A model generated the notes under the pieces. The model made no database searches. It saw only the letters and a program-made list of their open reading frames with translations, and had not been told where the DNA came from. Of a stretch of DNA of 64,000 nucleotides, positions 44,495 to 53,994 are shown in pieces (position 1 is the stretch's first letter; every line of letters begins with the position of its first letter). The DNA comes from Ancylobacter sp. IITR112 (GTDB taxonomy: Bacteria; Pseudomonadota; Alphaproteobacteria; Rhizobiales; Xanthobacteraceae). The stretch lies in NCBI RefSeq assembly GCF_041415945.1, contig NZ_JBGCUS010000001.1, positions 3,681,001 to 3,745,000 on the forward strand. Direction: 5' to 3'. The translations under genes and the position numbers were made by a program.

Positions 44495-45413
44495 CGCCCA
44501 GCGCCGGCAGGCGGTCGGCCAGAGCGCGGGCGAAGCGCGTCACCGAACACGGCCCGCCATTGGGATAGACCACGGGCAGCCCGACGAGCCGCCCCTGCCG
44601 CACCGCCGGCAGCGCGTTCCACACCGGGCTCTGCGCCAGCCGGGCGAGCGCCGCCTCGGTCTCGACGCCGCGGTCGAAATGCACGATCACCGCCTCCGGC
44701 CGCTCCGCGAGCCGCAGCACCGGGGCGCTGGTGACGCCGAAGCCGTTGACCCGGCCCTCATAGGCATTGGCGAGGCCGAGCCGCGCCAGCGTGTCGCCGA
44801 TCATGCCGCGCCCGCCGAACAGGGAGAGATTGCGCCCGTCGCGGTTGAAGCGGCAGACATAGACCGGCCGGGCAAAGCCGCGCAGCGCCGCCGCGCCCGC
44901 CTCCAGCGCCGCCGCGCAGCGGGCAATGGGCGGTTCGGCCCGCGCCGGCTCGGCCACCAGCGCGGCGAGCCGGCGCAGCAGCGCCTCGCCATGCGCCACC
45001 GCCGGCTGCTTGCCCGGCAGCACCGGCAGCGCGGTGAGCGGGGCGATCCGCGCCAGCACCTCCAGCCCCGCGCCCTGCCAGTCCGCCAGCAGGATGCGTT
45101 CGGGGGCGAGATAGCGCAGATAGTCGAGATTGGGCTCGGCGAGCGGGCCGAGATCGCGCACCGCCTCCGGCAGCACCGGCTCGGCCACCAGCCGGCGGTA
45201 CAGCGCCACATTGGGCGTCGCCAGCGGCACGATGGCGAGGGTGAGCAGCAGTTCGGTAATCAGCAGGTCCATGCTGACGAGGCGCGAGGCGTCGCTGGCG
45301 GCGGCGTGCCGCGCGGCGAGCAGCAGGGGAACGGCGCAGGCGCCGGCCAGAAGCCGGCGCCGGTCGATCCCCGCCCGCGCCACCGCACCGGTGCCCGCGG
45401 CGTGCCTCACCAT
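44487..45413 (-). CDS. fhuD: siderophore-binding protein FhuD
   Basis: 308-residue periplasmic binding protein of the class III (TroA/FhuD) fold. Twin-arginine signal DRRRLLAGACAVPLLLAARHAAA, then SMDLLITELLLTLAIVPLAT, EPNLDYLRYLAPERILL and GLPVVYPNGGPCSVTRFARAL. It starts inside the stop of the receptor gene. Delivers ferric hydroxamates from the TonB receptor to FhuB. Confidence 0.92.
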   Translation of the reverse strand: MVRHAAGTGAVARAGIDRRRLLAGACAVPLLLAARHAAASDASRLVSMDLLITELLLTLAIVPLATPNVALYRRLVAEPVLPEAVRDLGPLAEPNLDYLRYLAPERILLADWQGAGLEVLARIAPLTALPVLPGKQPAVAHGEALLRRLAALVAEPARAEPPIARCAAALEAGAAALRGFARPVYVCRFNRDGRNLSLFGGRGMIGDTLARLGLANAYEGRVNGFGVTSAPVLRLAERPEAVIVHFDRGVETEAALARLAQSPVWNALPAVRQGRLVGLPVVYPNGGPCSVTRFARALADRLPALGDG

Positions 45414-47881
45414 TTATAGCTCAGCGTGCCGATCACCGTCGCCGGCTCGCCATAGCGGCAGCCGTCGATGGAGACGCAGGTATAATATTGCTCGTTGAGA
45501 ACGTTGCGGGCATTGATCTTCAGCGTCGCGCCCTGCAGCTTCGGATTGTAGACGCCGAGATCGACGCTGGCCATGGCGTCGACCAGCGTATAGGCCGGCA
45601 CCTCGTAGAGGCTGTCATAGAGGTTGGTGGTGCCGATATAGCGCACGCCGGCGCCGATCTTCACCCCGCGCAGGCCGATCTCGTCCAGCGTGTAGGTCAG
45701 CCAGAGCGAGGCGGCATTGCGCGGCACAAGCGCCACCTGCTGGCCGATATCCTCGGCATAGGCGCTCTCCGTCACCTTGGCATCGGTGTAGCTGTAGGCG
45801 GCGATCAGCTCCAGCCGCCCGATCTGGCCGCGCGCCTCGAATTCGAAGCCGCGCGAGCGCACCTCGCCCTGCTGGTAGGAATAGCCCAGCGCGTCATAGG
45901 TCACGACATTGGTCTGGGTAATGTCGTAGACGGCGGCGGTGAACAGCAGGTTCTGCCCCACCGGCTCATAGCGCAGGCCCGCCTCATATTGCAGGCCCTT
46001 GCTCGGATCGAGCGGCGCGCCGGTGGCGTAGTTCAGCCCCACCTGCGGCTGGAAAGACTGGCTCACGCTGGCATAGGGCGCGAGGCCGTTGTCGAAGAGA
46101 TAGACGAGGCCGGCGCGGCCGGTGAAAGCGCTGTCTTCCTGGTCGGTGACCTTGCCGGTCTGGTAGGCGGTGGTGGTGCTGTTGGTCCAGTCCTGCCGCC
46201 CGCCGAGCAGCAGCACCCAGTGCTCGCCGAACTTGATCTGGTCCTGCACGAACAGGCCGTACTGGTTGGCCAGCGTGTCGGAGCCGCGGTCGATGGCGAA
46301 ATTGACGTTCGGGCCGCCATAGGAGACGCCGGTGTCGAGATCGAGGAAGCTGTAGGAACCGCCGCGATAGCGGTGGGAATCGTAGGAGCGCAGATAATAG
46401 TCGAAGCCGATCAGCGCGGTGTGCTCGGCGCCCAGCGCATCGAACTTGGCTTCCAGCGAATTGGCCGAGGTCACGCCATAGGAGGCGTCGTAGCGGGTCT
46501 GGGCGATCCGGGCCAGCAGCCCGCCGGTCTGCGACAGCGGCGCGAGATTGCCGGTCATGTAGCTCCAGTCGACATTGGCCTCGTAGTAGCGGGCATTGCT
46601 GCGGAAGGTCAGGCCATTGTCGAAATGGTGCTCGAACAGGGCGGCGACGGTGGAACTGTCGCTGCTGTAGCTGTCGAAGCCGTCAATGCCGAGAAATTCG
46701 CTGCGCGGGATGTTGCCGGCACTGACATCCTCGAACTGCAGCGGGGTGGCGAAAGCGGTATCGACGCTCTGATAGCTCGCGAGCAGGGTCAGGGTGGTGT
46801 CGTCGGTCGGGCTCCAGGTGATCGCCGGGGCGATGTAGGCCTTGTCGTCCGGCGTGTTGTTCACCCAGTTCTCGCCGTCGCGGTAAAGGCCGGTGAGCCG
46901 GTAGGTCAGCGTGCCGTCCTCGGTGAGCTTGCCGCCGAAATCGGCCGAGATCTGCTTGTATTGATAAGTGCCGCCTTCGAGATTGACCTCGCGCAGCGTC
47001 TCCTCGGTCGGCCGCTTGGAAATGGCGTTGATCACGCCGCCGGGCGACATCTGGCCGTAAAGGATGGAGGCCGGCCCACGCAGCACCTCGACGCGCTCCA
47101 GCCCGTAGGGCTCCTGGCCGCCGCCATAGACGTTGGACTGGAACTGCATGCCGTCGCGCAGCATGCCGCTCGACCCGTCGGCGACGTTGAAGCCGCGCAT
47201 CATCACATCGTCGGCCATGCGGCTGAAGGAGCCGGACTGGGCGACCACGCCGGGCGTGTAGAGCAGCGTGTCGGTCAGCGAGGTGGCGTTCTGGTCGGCG
47301 ATCTGGTCCGCCGTCACCACGCTGATCGACTGCGGCGTCTCGATGATCGGCGTGGCGATGCCGGTGCCGGAGGAAGTGGTGGTGGCGAGATAGCCGTCGA
47401 CCGGACCGAACGGGTTCTGCTCGCCCGCCACCTCGATGATGCCGAGCTCGATCGAACCGTCGGCGGCAGCCCCGGCCCCGCCGGCGGAAGGTGCGGCGAT
47501 GGTCAGCGTGTTGCCGCTGATCCGGTAGGTGAGCCCCGAGCCCGCCAGCAGCCGGTCCAGCGCCTCGGCATAGGTGAGGGTGCCGGCGATCGCCGGCGCG
47601 GTGCGCCCGCGCGCCAGCCCGGCATCGAACAGAAGCTGCAGGCCGGTGGCGTTGGAAAAGGCGATCAGCGCGCGCGACAGCGGCTGGGCGGGAAGATCGA
47701 GGCGCACCCGGGTGGCGGCGGGCGCGCCCTGGGCGTGGGCCGGGGCGCTCAGCAGGGCCGGCGTGACCAGCGCGCTCGTAATCAGGAGCGCCAGCGCCAG
47801 CGCCGGGAAAGGCAATCGCCGATCCGGCGCGCCGCGCCGCGATGCCCTGCCCGTTCCGTCCCCGATATCGCCTGGCTGCAT
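45407..47881 (-). CDS. TonB-dependent siderophore receptor with STN signalling domain
   Basis: 824-residue outer-membrane receptor. Signal peptide to about residue 50 (ending APAHAQGAP), STN domain 55-110 (VRLDLPAQPLSRALIAFSNA), TonB-box/plug region 145-300, then a beta-barrel ending GTLSYKW with terminal aromatic Trp. C-terminal Cys pair (YTCVSIDGCRY) as in FhuA/FoxA types. The STN domain signals to FecR, so this is a FecIRA-type self-regulated system. ATG after CAGGG; ends overlapping fhuD. Confidence 0.95.
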   Translation of the reverse strand: MQPGDIGDGTGRASRRGAPDRRLPFPALALALLITSALVTPALLSAPAHAQGAPAATRVRLDLPAQPLSRALIAFSNATGLQLLFDAGLARGRTAPAIAGTLTYAEALDRLLAGSGLTYRISGNTLTIAAPSAGGAGAAADGSIELGIIEVAGEQNPFGPVDGYLATTTSSGTGIATPIIETPQSISVVTADQIADQNATSLTDTLLYTPGVVAQSGSFSRMADDVMMRGFNVADGSSGMLRDGMQFQSNVYGGGQEPYGLERVEVLRGPASILYGQMSPGGVINAISKRPTEETLREVNLEGGTYQYKQISADFGGKLTEDGTLTYRLTGLYRDGENWVNNTPDDKAYIAPAITWSPTDDTTLTLLASYQSVDTAFATPLQFEDVSAGNIPRSEFLGIDGFDSYSSDSSTVAALFEHHFDNGLTFRSNARYYEANVDWSYMTGNLAPLSQTGGLLARIAQTRYDASYGVTSANSLEAKFDALGAEHTALIGFDYYLRSYDSHRYRGGSYSFLDLDTGVSYGGPNVNFAIDRGSDTLANQYGLFVQDQIKFGEHWVLLLGGRQDWTNSTTTAYQTGKVTDQEDSAFTGRAGLVYLFDNGLAPYASVSQSFQPQVGLNYATGAPLDPSKGLQYEAGLRYEPVGQNLLFTAAVYDITQTNVVTYDALGYSYQQGEVRSRGFEFEARGQIGRLELIAAYSYTDAKVTESAYAEDIGQQVALVPRNAASLWLTYTLDEIGLRGVKIGAGVRYIGTTNLYDSLYEVPAYTLVDAMASVDLGVYNPKLQGATLKINARNVLNEQYYTCVSIDGCRYGEPATVIGTLSYKW

Positions 47882-47989
47882 GGACCCTGCCCTTTTGTGT
47901 TCGCTTGCGAAGGGCGCGTCGTGCAGCCTTCACAAGCTCAGACACCCGGGAGGGACGAACCAATGAGCGCGCGGGGAAAAAAATTTCAG

Positions 47990-48907
47990 CTAGCGGCCAT
48001 AGACGAGGGCAATGAGACGGCCATCGACCACCCGCACCGGAAGCGTCGCCGCAATGGTGGCAAGGGCGCCGTCGACATTGGTGGTCTCGAACACGGCCGT
48101 CACCGGCATGGTGCCGACAGTCTGGTCCATGAGGATGATGCGCCCGCGCCGGTAGCGCTGCAGTTCGCGCAGCACCTCGGCGAGCGGGACATCCTCGAAC
48201 ACCAGGCGATCGCGCCGCCAGGCCTGGACAAGGGCCATGTCCACCTCGACCGGCGCGGTCAGGCCGCCGGGGCCGTAGCTCACCTGCCAGCCCGCCTCCA
48301 GCGTCAGCGGCGGGGTGTTCGCCACCGACACGGCGACGGCATGTTCCACGACCGCCACCGCGACGGTGGAATCGCCGAGCTTCACGTCGAAGGCGGTACC
48401 CAGCGCGCGGGTTCGCCCGGGCCCGGCCTCGACGATGAAGGGCCGCGCCGGGTCCGGGGCGACCTCGAAGAACGCCTCCCCGGCGACCAGCACGACGCGG
48501 CGCAGGCCGGCGGTGAAATCCATTGTCAGCGCCGAGGCGCTGCCCAGTTCCACCCGGCTTCCATCCTCCAGCGTGACGCTGCGCCGTTCGCCGGCGGCGG
48601 TCCGCACGCTGGCGAACAGGATATGGCGGTTGACCAGTACATAGCCCGCCGGCGCCGCGGCGAGCGCCGCCAGCCCGCCGAGCAGCACGTCGCGTCGGCC
48701 GAGCCGGCCGGCCCGGCGCAGGCGGCGGAACTCCGGCTCGACCGCATCGAAGCGCCGCCACAGGGCTTCCGCCCGCGCGAAGGCGGCTCCATGCGCGGGA
48801 TCGGCGGCGAGCCAGGCGTCGAAGGCGCGACGCTCATCGGCGCCGCTCTGCGCATCGCGCAGGCGCACGAACCATTCAAGGGCGTCGGTGTCGACGGGTT
48901 CGGTCAC
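47990..48907 (-). CDS. fecR: FecR-family anti-sigma / signal transducer
   Basis: 305-residue inner-membrane regulator. N-terminal DUF4880-like region (ALEWFVRLRDAQSGADERRAFDAWLA), a single TM (LLGGLAALAAAPAGYVLV), FecR domain (VTLEDGSRVELGSASALTMDF; GEAFFEVAPDPARPFIVEAG) and a C-terminal STN-like part. Starts with GTG. Lies between fecI and the STN-receptor gene and should relay receptor occupancy to the sigma factor. Confidence 0.93.
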   Translation of the reverse strand: MTEPVDTDALEWFVRLRDAQSGADERRAFDAWLAADPAHGAAFARAEALWRRFDAVEPEFRRLRRAGRLGRRDVLLGGLAALAAAPAGYVLVNRHILFASVRTAAGERRSVTLEDGSRVELGSASALTMDFTAGLRRVVLVAGEAFFEVAPDPARPFIVEAGPGRTRALGTAFDVKLGDSTVAVAVVEHAVAVSVANTPPLTLEAGWQVSYGPGGLTAPVEVDMALVQAWRRDRLVFEDVPLAEVLRELQRYRRGRIILMDQTVGTMPVTAVFETTNVDGALATIAATLPVRVVDGRLIALVYGR

Positions 48908-48975
48908 GGAGAAGGCTCATGCGCGTTTGGGGGGACGGGAGCGCGGCCCCGGCCCTCCGGATCGGGGAGCGGAGC

Positions 48976-49470
48976 CTACAGGCGCCGGCTGAGTTCCGCC
49001 ATCGCCGCGACGATGTGGGAGATCACCGTGTTGCGCGACACCTCCATCCGCGCAGCCGCCTCGTCATAGGACAACCCCTCGATGCGGCAGAGCACGAAGG
49101 CCTCGCGCCGGCGCGGCGGCAGCGCGGCCAGGGCGGTCAGCAGGCACAGCAGCTCGCTGCGATGCACCGCCGCCATTTCCGGCGAGGGAGCGAGATCGGC
49201 GATCTCGTCCAGCGGCGCGCCGGAAAGCTCGATCTGGGCGCGCCGGCGCGTGTCGCGCAACTGGTTGAGCGCCAGATGCCGCACCGCCTGCATGACATAG
49301 GCCGGGCTCGGCGCCTCGGCCTCCGGGCGCCGGCCCAAGAGGTTGACGAAGGCCTGCTGCACCACATCCTCCGCGCTCGCCCGATTGCGCAGGATGCGGC
49401 GCACATAGGCGCGCAGGCGCCCCTGCTCGGCGACGTAGAGCCGTGTCACGTCCAGAAGGTGGGCAGTCAT
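48976..49470 (-). CDS. fecI: FecI-type ECF sigma factor
   Basis: 164-residue iron-regulated ECF sigma factor. Region 2: YVAEQGRLRAYVRRILRNRA with SAEDVVQQAFVNLLGR; region 4: LPPRRREAFVLCRIEGLSYDEAAARMEVSRNTVISHI. First gene of the minus-strand operon; should activate the receptor operon when siderophore binds. Divergent from fhuC across an A/T-rich regulatory region. Confidence 0.93.
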   Translation of the reverse strand: MTAHLLDVTRLYVAEQGRLRAYVRRILRNRASAEDVVQQAFVNLLGRRPEAEAPSPAYVMQAVRHLALNQLRDTRRRAQIELSGAPLDEIADLAPSPEMAAVHRSELLCLLTALAALPPRRREAFVLCRIEGLSYDEAAARMEVSRNTVISHIVAAMAELSRRL

Positions 49471-49534
49471 CTCGTCACGAACCGGAGCGCAAGACAGGAG
49501 AGTGGAGTGGAGTCGACTCGCACCCTATTCATGC

Positions 49535-49552
49535 TGTTGACTTGATTCAACA
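49535..49552. promoter_or_regulatory. inverted repeat in the fecI/fhuC divergent promoter region
   Basis: TGTTGA-CTTGAT-TCAACA, perfect 6-bp arms around a 6-bp spacer, 65 bp upstream of fecI and 137 bp upstream of fhuC. It includes a TTGACT that could be a -35. A second A/T-rich near-palindrome (CTTATTATAATATAAG, 49566-49581) follows. Candidates for iron-responsive (Fur, RirA or Irr) control; I cannot match either to a known box with confidence. Confidence 0.5.
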
Positions 49553-49688
49553 TCCATAGTTTTGACTTATTATAATATAAGATCGTTCCGATCCGCCCGC
49601 CTATACTTGAATTGACCGCGCGCCGCGGAATGGCGTAAGCGGAGAGCCGGGAGCCGGATCGACTCCCGCCGTCAGGTGAGGATACCGC

Positions 49689-50501
49689 TTGAACCCGAGA
49701 CCCACCCACCCCGCCGCCGCTGCGGACGCCGCGCCGCTGTTCGCTCTCGACCGCGTCAGCTTCGCCGTCCCCGGACGGGTGCTGCTCGAACCGCTCACCC
49801 TGACGCTGCCGAAGGGAAGCCTGATCGGCCTGATCGGGCATAATGGCTCGGGCAAGTCGACGCTTTTGAAGATCCTGGCGCGCCAGCATCCGGCCGGAGC
49901 CGGAGAGGTGCGCTTCGACGGGCGCCCGCTCGGCGCGTGGAAGGATCGCAGCTTCGCCCGCAAGCTGGCCTATCTGCCGCAGGCGACGCCGCCCACCGGC
50001 GGGCTGCTGGTGCGCGAACTGGTGGCGCTCGGGCGCTATCCCTGGCATGGCGCGCTCGGCCGCTTCACCGAGACCGACCGCGCCAAGGTGGAGGAGGCGA
50101 TCGAACTGACCGGCATCGGCCCCTTCGCCGACCGGCTGGTCGACACGCTGTCGGGCGGCGAGCGCCAGCGCGCCTGGCTCGCCATGCTGGTCGCGCAGGA
50201 CGCCGAATGCCTGCTGCTGGACGAGCCGACCTCGGCGCTGGACATCGCCCATCAGCTTGAGGTGCTGGCGCTGGTGCGCGACCTCTCGCACGCCAAGGCG
50301 CTGAGCGTCATCGCGGTGCTGCACGACATCAACATGGCGGCGCGCTTCTGCGACGAGATCCTCGCCCTCAGCGGCGGAAGGCTGGTGGCGCGCGGGGCGC
50401 CGGACGACATCGTCACGCCCTCGCAGTTGCAGACGATCTACGGCCTGCGCATGGAGGTGCTGAACCGCGCCGGCGGCGGGCTGATCGCCACGCCGGCCTG
50501 A
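49689..50501 (+). CDS. fhuC: ferric-hydroxamate ABC ATPase FhuC
   Basis: 270-residue ABC ATPase: Walker A GHNGSGKST (near residue 53), Q-loop YLPQATPPTGG, signature LSGGERQRAWLAMLVAQ, Walker B CLLLDEPTSALD, switch His in VLHDINMAARF. TTG start with GGTGAGGA upstream. Separated from fhuB/fhuD and transcribed divergently, but no other ATPase for them is in the window. Confidence 0.93.
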   Translation: MNPRPTHPAAAADAAPLFALDRVSFAVPGRVLLEPLTLTLPKGSLIGLIGHNGSGKSTLLKILARQHPAGAGEVRFDGRPLGAWKDRSFARKLAYLPQATPPTGGLLVRELVALGRYPWHGALGRFTETDRAKVEEAIELTGIGPFADRLVDTLSGGERQRAWLAMLVAQDAECLLLDEPTSALDIAHQLEVLALVRDLSHAKALSVIAVLHDINMAARFCDEILALSGGRLVARGAPDDIVTPSQLQTIYGLRMEVLNRAGGGLIATPA

Positions 50502-50519
50502 CCGGCCGGCGCCGCACCG

Positions 50520-52109
50520 TCAGAACCCCATGGCGGCGCCGTCGCTGCGCGGGTCCCCCGCCCCTTCGAGCGTGCCGTCCGCCCGGCGGACAATGGCGCC
50601 GGCATGGCCCATCATCGCGTCGAAGGCCGGCACGATCTCGACATCGTGCCCAGCGGCGCGCAGGGCGCCCACGAGTTCCGGCGCGAAGCGATCCTCCAGC
50701 TTGAGCGTGACGGTCTCGGCGCCCCAGGTGCGCCCGAGCAGCCAGCGCGGCGCGGTGATCGCCGCCTGCAGTTCCTCGCCGAACATGGCATAGCGCGAGA
50801 ACAGCGCGGCCTGCGTCTGCGGCTGCCCCTCCCCGCCCATCGTGCCATAGACCATGTGGCGGCCATCATTGAAGCTCGCCATCGCCGGATTGAGCGTGTG
50901 GAACGGCTTGCGGCCGGGGGCGAGCACGCGCGGCCCGCTGCCGGCGAGCGCGAAGCTGGAGCCGCGATTCTGCCAGACAATGCCGGTCTGCGGCAGCACC
51001 ACGCCGGAGCCGAACTCGAAATAAATGCTCTGGATGAAGCTGGCGGCCAGCCCCTCGCCGTCAATGGCACCGAGCCACACCGTGTCGCCCGCCGAGGGCG
51101 GGGCCGGCCAGGCAAGGGCGCGGGCGGGGTCGATGCGCGCGGCGAGACGGTCGAGAACCGCGTCGGCGAGCAGGTCGCGCGGGTCCTCGTCCATCGCATC
51201 GGGATCGCCGACGACGCGGTCGCGCACCAGAAACGCCTGTTTGGTCGCCTCGATCAGCCCGTGCAGATGGGCAAAGCCTTCCGGCTGTGCGATACCGAGC
51301 CGGCTAAAGATGCCGAGTATGAGCAGCGACGCCAGCCCCTGCGTCGGCGGCGGGAAGTTGAACAGCCGCAGCCCGGGCAGATCGACATGCAGCGGCGTCA
51401 CCCGCCGGGTACGGCAGGCGGCGAGGTCGTCCAGCGAGACCGGCGAACCGGCCGCGGCGAGATCATGCGCGATGTCGCGGGCGAGCCGTCCGCGATAGAA
51501 GCTCTCCGCGCCCTCCCGTCCGATCCGTTCCAGCGTGTCGCCCAGCGCCGGCAGCCTCATCGTCGCGCCCGTGGCCGGCGCGGCGCCGCCCACGAGGAAG
51601 CTGTCGGCGAAGCCGGCGACAGGACCGAGTTCGGGCAGCTTCTGCGTGGTCAGCTCGCTCTGGCTTGCGGTGACGGGGAAGCCGTTGCGCGCGTGCCAGA
51701 CCGCGTCTTCCAGCAGGCGCCCCAGCGGTAGGGTGCCGCCGCGCTCAGCGCTCAGCGCCAGCGCCTGGCCCCAGCCGGCGACGGTGCCAGCGGCGGTGTT
51801 GGCCGCCAGCGGCCCGCGCTGCGGAATCGCCGCAAGACCCGCCCTGGCGTAGAGTTCCGGCGTCGCCGCGCCGGCGGCGCGGCCGCAGGCGTCGATGCCG
51901 ACAGGGGTTTCGCCGGGGGCGCCGATCAGCCAGAAGCCGTCGCCGCCGATCGCTGTCATATGCGGATAGACCACCGCCAGCGTCGCGGCCATGGCCAGCG
52001 TCGCCTCGACCGCATTGCCGCCCTCGCGCAGCACCCGCAGCCCCGCCTCGCTCGCCAGATGATGCGGCGAGGTCACCATGCCCCGGCGGGCACGAACCGT
52101 ATTCAGCAT
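50520..52109 (-). CDS. gamma-glutamyltransferase family protein (YwrD-like)
   Basis: 529-residue Ntn-hydrolase. Family blocks: LREGGNAVEATLAMAATLAV, YPHMTAIGGDGFW, and autoprocessing region GDTVWLGAIDGEGLAASFIQ, where the Thr in DT would be the nucleophile, followed by FGSGVVLPQTGIVWQNRG and YGTMGGEGQPQTQ. No signal peptide, so cytoplasmic, unlike classical GGT. It lies 15 bp after the TRAP large permease gene in the same direction, suggesting that the TRAP substrate, or a product of it, is a gamma-glutamyl or related amide compound (inference). Confidence 0.9.
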   Translation of the reverse strand: MLNTVRARRGMVTSPHHLASEAGLRVLREGGNAVEATLAMAATLAVVYPHMTAIGGDGFWLIGAPGETPVGIDACGRAAGAATPELYARAGLAAIPQRGPLAANTAAGTVAGWGQALALSAERGGTLPLGRLLEDAVWHARNGFPVTASQSELTTQKLPELGPVAGFADSFLVGGAAPATGATMRLPALGDTLERIGREGAESFYRGRLARDIAHDLAAAGSPVSLDDLAACRTRRVTPLHVDLPGLRLFNFPPPTQGLASLLILGIFSRLGIAQPEGFAHLHGLIEATKQAFLVRDRVVGDPDAMDEDPRDLLADAVLDRLAARIDPARALAWPAPPSAGDTVWLGAIDGEGLAASFIQSIYFEFGSGVVLPQTGIVWQNRGSSFALAGSGPRVLAPGRKPFHTLNPAMASFNDGRHMVYGTMGGEGQPQTQAALFSRYAMFGEELQAAITAPRWLLGRTWGAETVTLKLEDRFAPELVGALRAAGHDVEIVPAFDAMMGHAGAIVRRADGTLEGAGDPRSDGAAMGF

Positions 52110-52124
52110 GTCACGCGCCTCCGG

Positions 52125-53450
52125 CTACCAGCCGATCGCCTTGGGCAGCCAGGTGGCCACCGCGGGGAAGGTGAAGACCAGGGCGACCGCCATCAGTTGC
52201 AGGGCGATGAAGGGCAGGACGCCGCGATAGATATCGGCGGTGCGCACCTCCGGCGGGGCGACGCCGCGCAGGTAGAACAGCGCCCAGCCGAAGGGAGGGG
52301 TGAGGAAGGAGGTCTGCAGCACGGTGGCGATCAGCGCCGCCGCCCAGACAAGGTCCACCCCGGCGTTCTGCATCAGCGGCAGGAACATCGGCACGACGAT
52401 ATAGCTGATCTCGATCCACTCGATGAAGAAACCGAGCACGAAGATGATCAGCAGCATGAAGATCAGGACGCCGTCCGTGCCGCCGGGAACCAGCGCGAAG
52501 GCGTCATGCACCAGCCGCTCGCCGCCGAGGCCGCGGAAGGTGAGGGCGAAGACCTGCGAGCAGATCAGCACGAAGAACATCATCGCCGTGATACGGGCGG
52601 TGGACTGGACCGTGTCCACCAGTGTCTTCAGCGTGAAGCGCCCGGCAAACGCCGCGACAATGATGGAGCCGAGCGCGCCCATGCTGGCCGCTTCCGTCGG
52701 CGCGGCGATGCCGCCGATGATCGAGCCGAGCACGGCCAGCACCAGGCCAATCGGCGGCAGGCCCACCTTCAGCGCCTTCAGCCACAGCTCCCGGCGCGGC
52801 ATGGCGCGGCGCTCCTCGAGCGGGATGGCCGGCACCTTCTCCGGCCAGATGATGCCGACGACGATCATATAGACGCAGAACACGCCGGTGAGCAGCAGGC
52901 CCGGCATCAGCGCGGCGGCGAACAGCGTGCCGACCGACTCGCCGAGAATATCGGCCAGCAGGATGAGGATGGTCGAGGGCGGGATGAGCTGGCCCAGCGT
53001 GCCGGAGGCGCAGATCGCGCCGCAGGACAGGCTCTTGTCATAGCCGCGCCGCAGCAGGGTCGGCAAAGTGAGCAGGCCGAGCGTGACGATGGTGGCACCG
53101 ACAATGCCGGTTGTCGCGCCCATCAGCATGCCGACCAGCACGATGCCGAGCCCCATGCCGCCGCGCAGGCTGCCGGAGAGATGGCCGATCACCTCCATCA
53201 GCTCGTCGGCGAGCCGGGATTTCTCCAGCATCACGCCCATGAAGACGAAGAGCGGGATGGCGATCAGCGTGTAGTTCGCGGTGACGCCATAGATGCGCGC
53301 CGGCAGCAGGCTGAACAGCGTGGTGCCGAAGCCGAGCCAGCCGAAAAAGAAGCCGCTGATCGCCAGGGTGAGCGCCACCGGCACCCCGACGAACAGCATG
53401 ACGAAGAAGGAGGCGATGCAGGCGATCGCCAGGATTTCATTATAGGGCAT
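52125..53450 (-). CDS. dctM: TRAP transporter large permease
   Basis: 441-residue DctM-family membrane protein with about twelve hydrophobic segments. Family motifs: VPVALTLAISGFFFGWLGFG near the N-terminus, IPLFVFMGVMLEKS, GATTGIVGATIVTLGLLTLP and SCGAICASGTLGQLIPPSTI. It overlaps dctQ by eleven bases. Drives solute import with an ion gradient together with DctQ and DctP. Confidence 0.95.
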   Translation of the reverse strand: MPYNEILAIACIASFFVMLFVGVPVALTLAISGFFFGWLGFGTTLFSLLPARIYGVTANYTLIAIPLFVFMGVMLEKSRLADELMEVIGHLSGSLRGGMGLGIVLVGMLMGATTGIVGATIVTLGLLTLPTLLRRGYDKSLSCGAICASGTLGQLIPPSTILILLADILGESVGTLFAAALMPGLLLTGVFCVYMIVVGIIWPEKVPAIPLEERRAMPRRELWLKALKVGLPPIGLVLAVLGSIIGGIAAPTEAASMGALGSIIVAAFAGRFTLKTLVDTVQSTARITAMMFFVLICSQVFALTFRGLGGERLVHDAFALVPGGTDGVLIFMLLIIFVLGFFIEWIEISYIVVPMFLPLMQNAGVDLVWAAALIATVLQTSFLTPPFGWALFYLRGVAPPEVRTADIYRGVLPFIALQLMAVALVFTFPAVATWLPKAIGW

Positions 53451-53994
53451 GGACAGGCACCGGGTCCGACGGCGCCGACGGCGGCGCGATCGGGGAGAGA
53501 AGAGCGGCGAGCGCGCGCGCCGTGGCGGAAAGGCTCTGCAGCAGCAGCAGCGCGAAGCCCGCCGGGATCATCGCCTTGAGGATGAAGCGATAGGGCAGCC
53601 CGCCGGGGTCGGGCGAGCCCTCGCCGATGCGATAGGACTGCGCCACATAGCGCCAGGACAGCACGATGATGATGACCGAGAGCGCCACCACCGCCAGCGC
53701 CGAGAACAGGTCGATCGCCTGCTGCACGCGCGGCGGCAGGCGGGCGAACAGTATGTCCACCCGCACATGGCCCTCATGCTTGATGGTGTAGGCGATGCAC
53801 AGCAGGGTCAGCGGCGACATCAGGTGCCATTCCAGCTCCTGCATCGCCACCGAGCCGGTATTGAAGGCGTAGCGCATCAGCACATTGCCGGCCATGACGA
53901 GGACGAGCGCGAGGCCCGTCCACGCCGCCAGCCAGCCGCAGGCCTCGACGATGGCGTCGAGGCCGCGGGCGATCTTTTCCAGCGCGGCGTTCAT
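53440..53994 (-). CDS. dctQ: TRAP transporter small permease
   Basis: 184-residue DctQ-family protein with four hydrophobic segments (WTGLALVLVMAGNVLMRYAF; LLCIAYTIKHEGHVRVDI; FSALAVVALSVIIIVLSWRY; IPAGFALLLLQSL) and the conserved MRY and EGHVRVD motifs. The start is the ATG at 53992-53994 overlapping the dctP stop (ATGA); a longer frame exists upstream inside dctP but is not homologous. Confidence 0.93.
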   Translation of the reverse strand: MNAALEKIARGLDAIVEACGWLAAWTGLALVLVMAGNVLMRYAFNTGSVAMQELEWHLMSPLTLLCIAYTIKHEGHVRVDILFARLPPRVQQAIDLFSALAVVALSVIIIVLSWRYVAQSYRIGEGSPDPGGLPYRFILKAMIPAGFALLLLQSLSATARALAALLSPIAPPSAPSDPVPVHAL

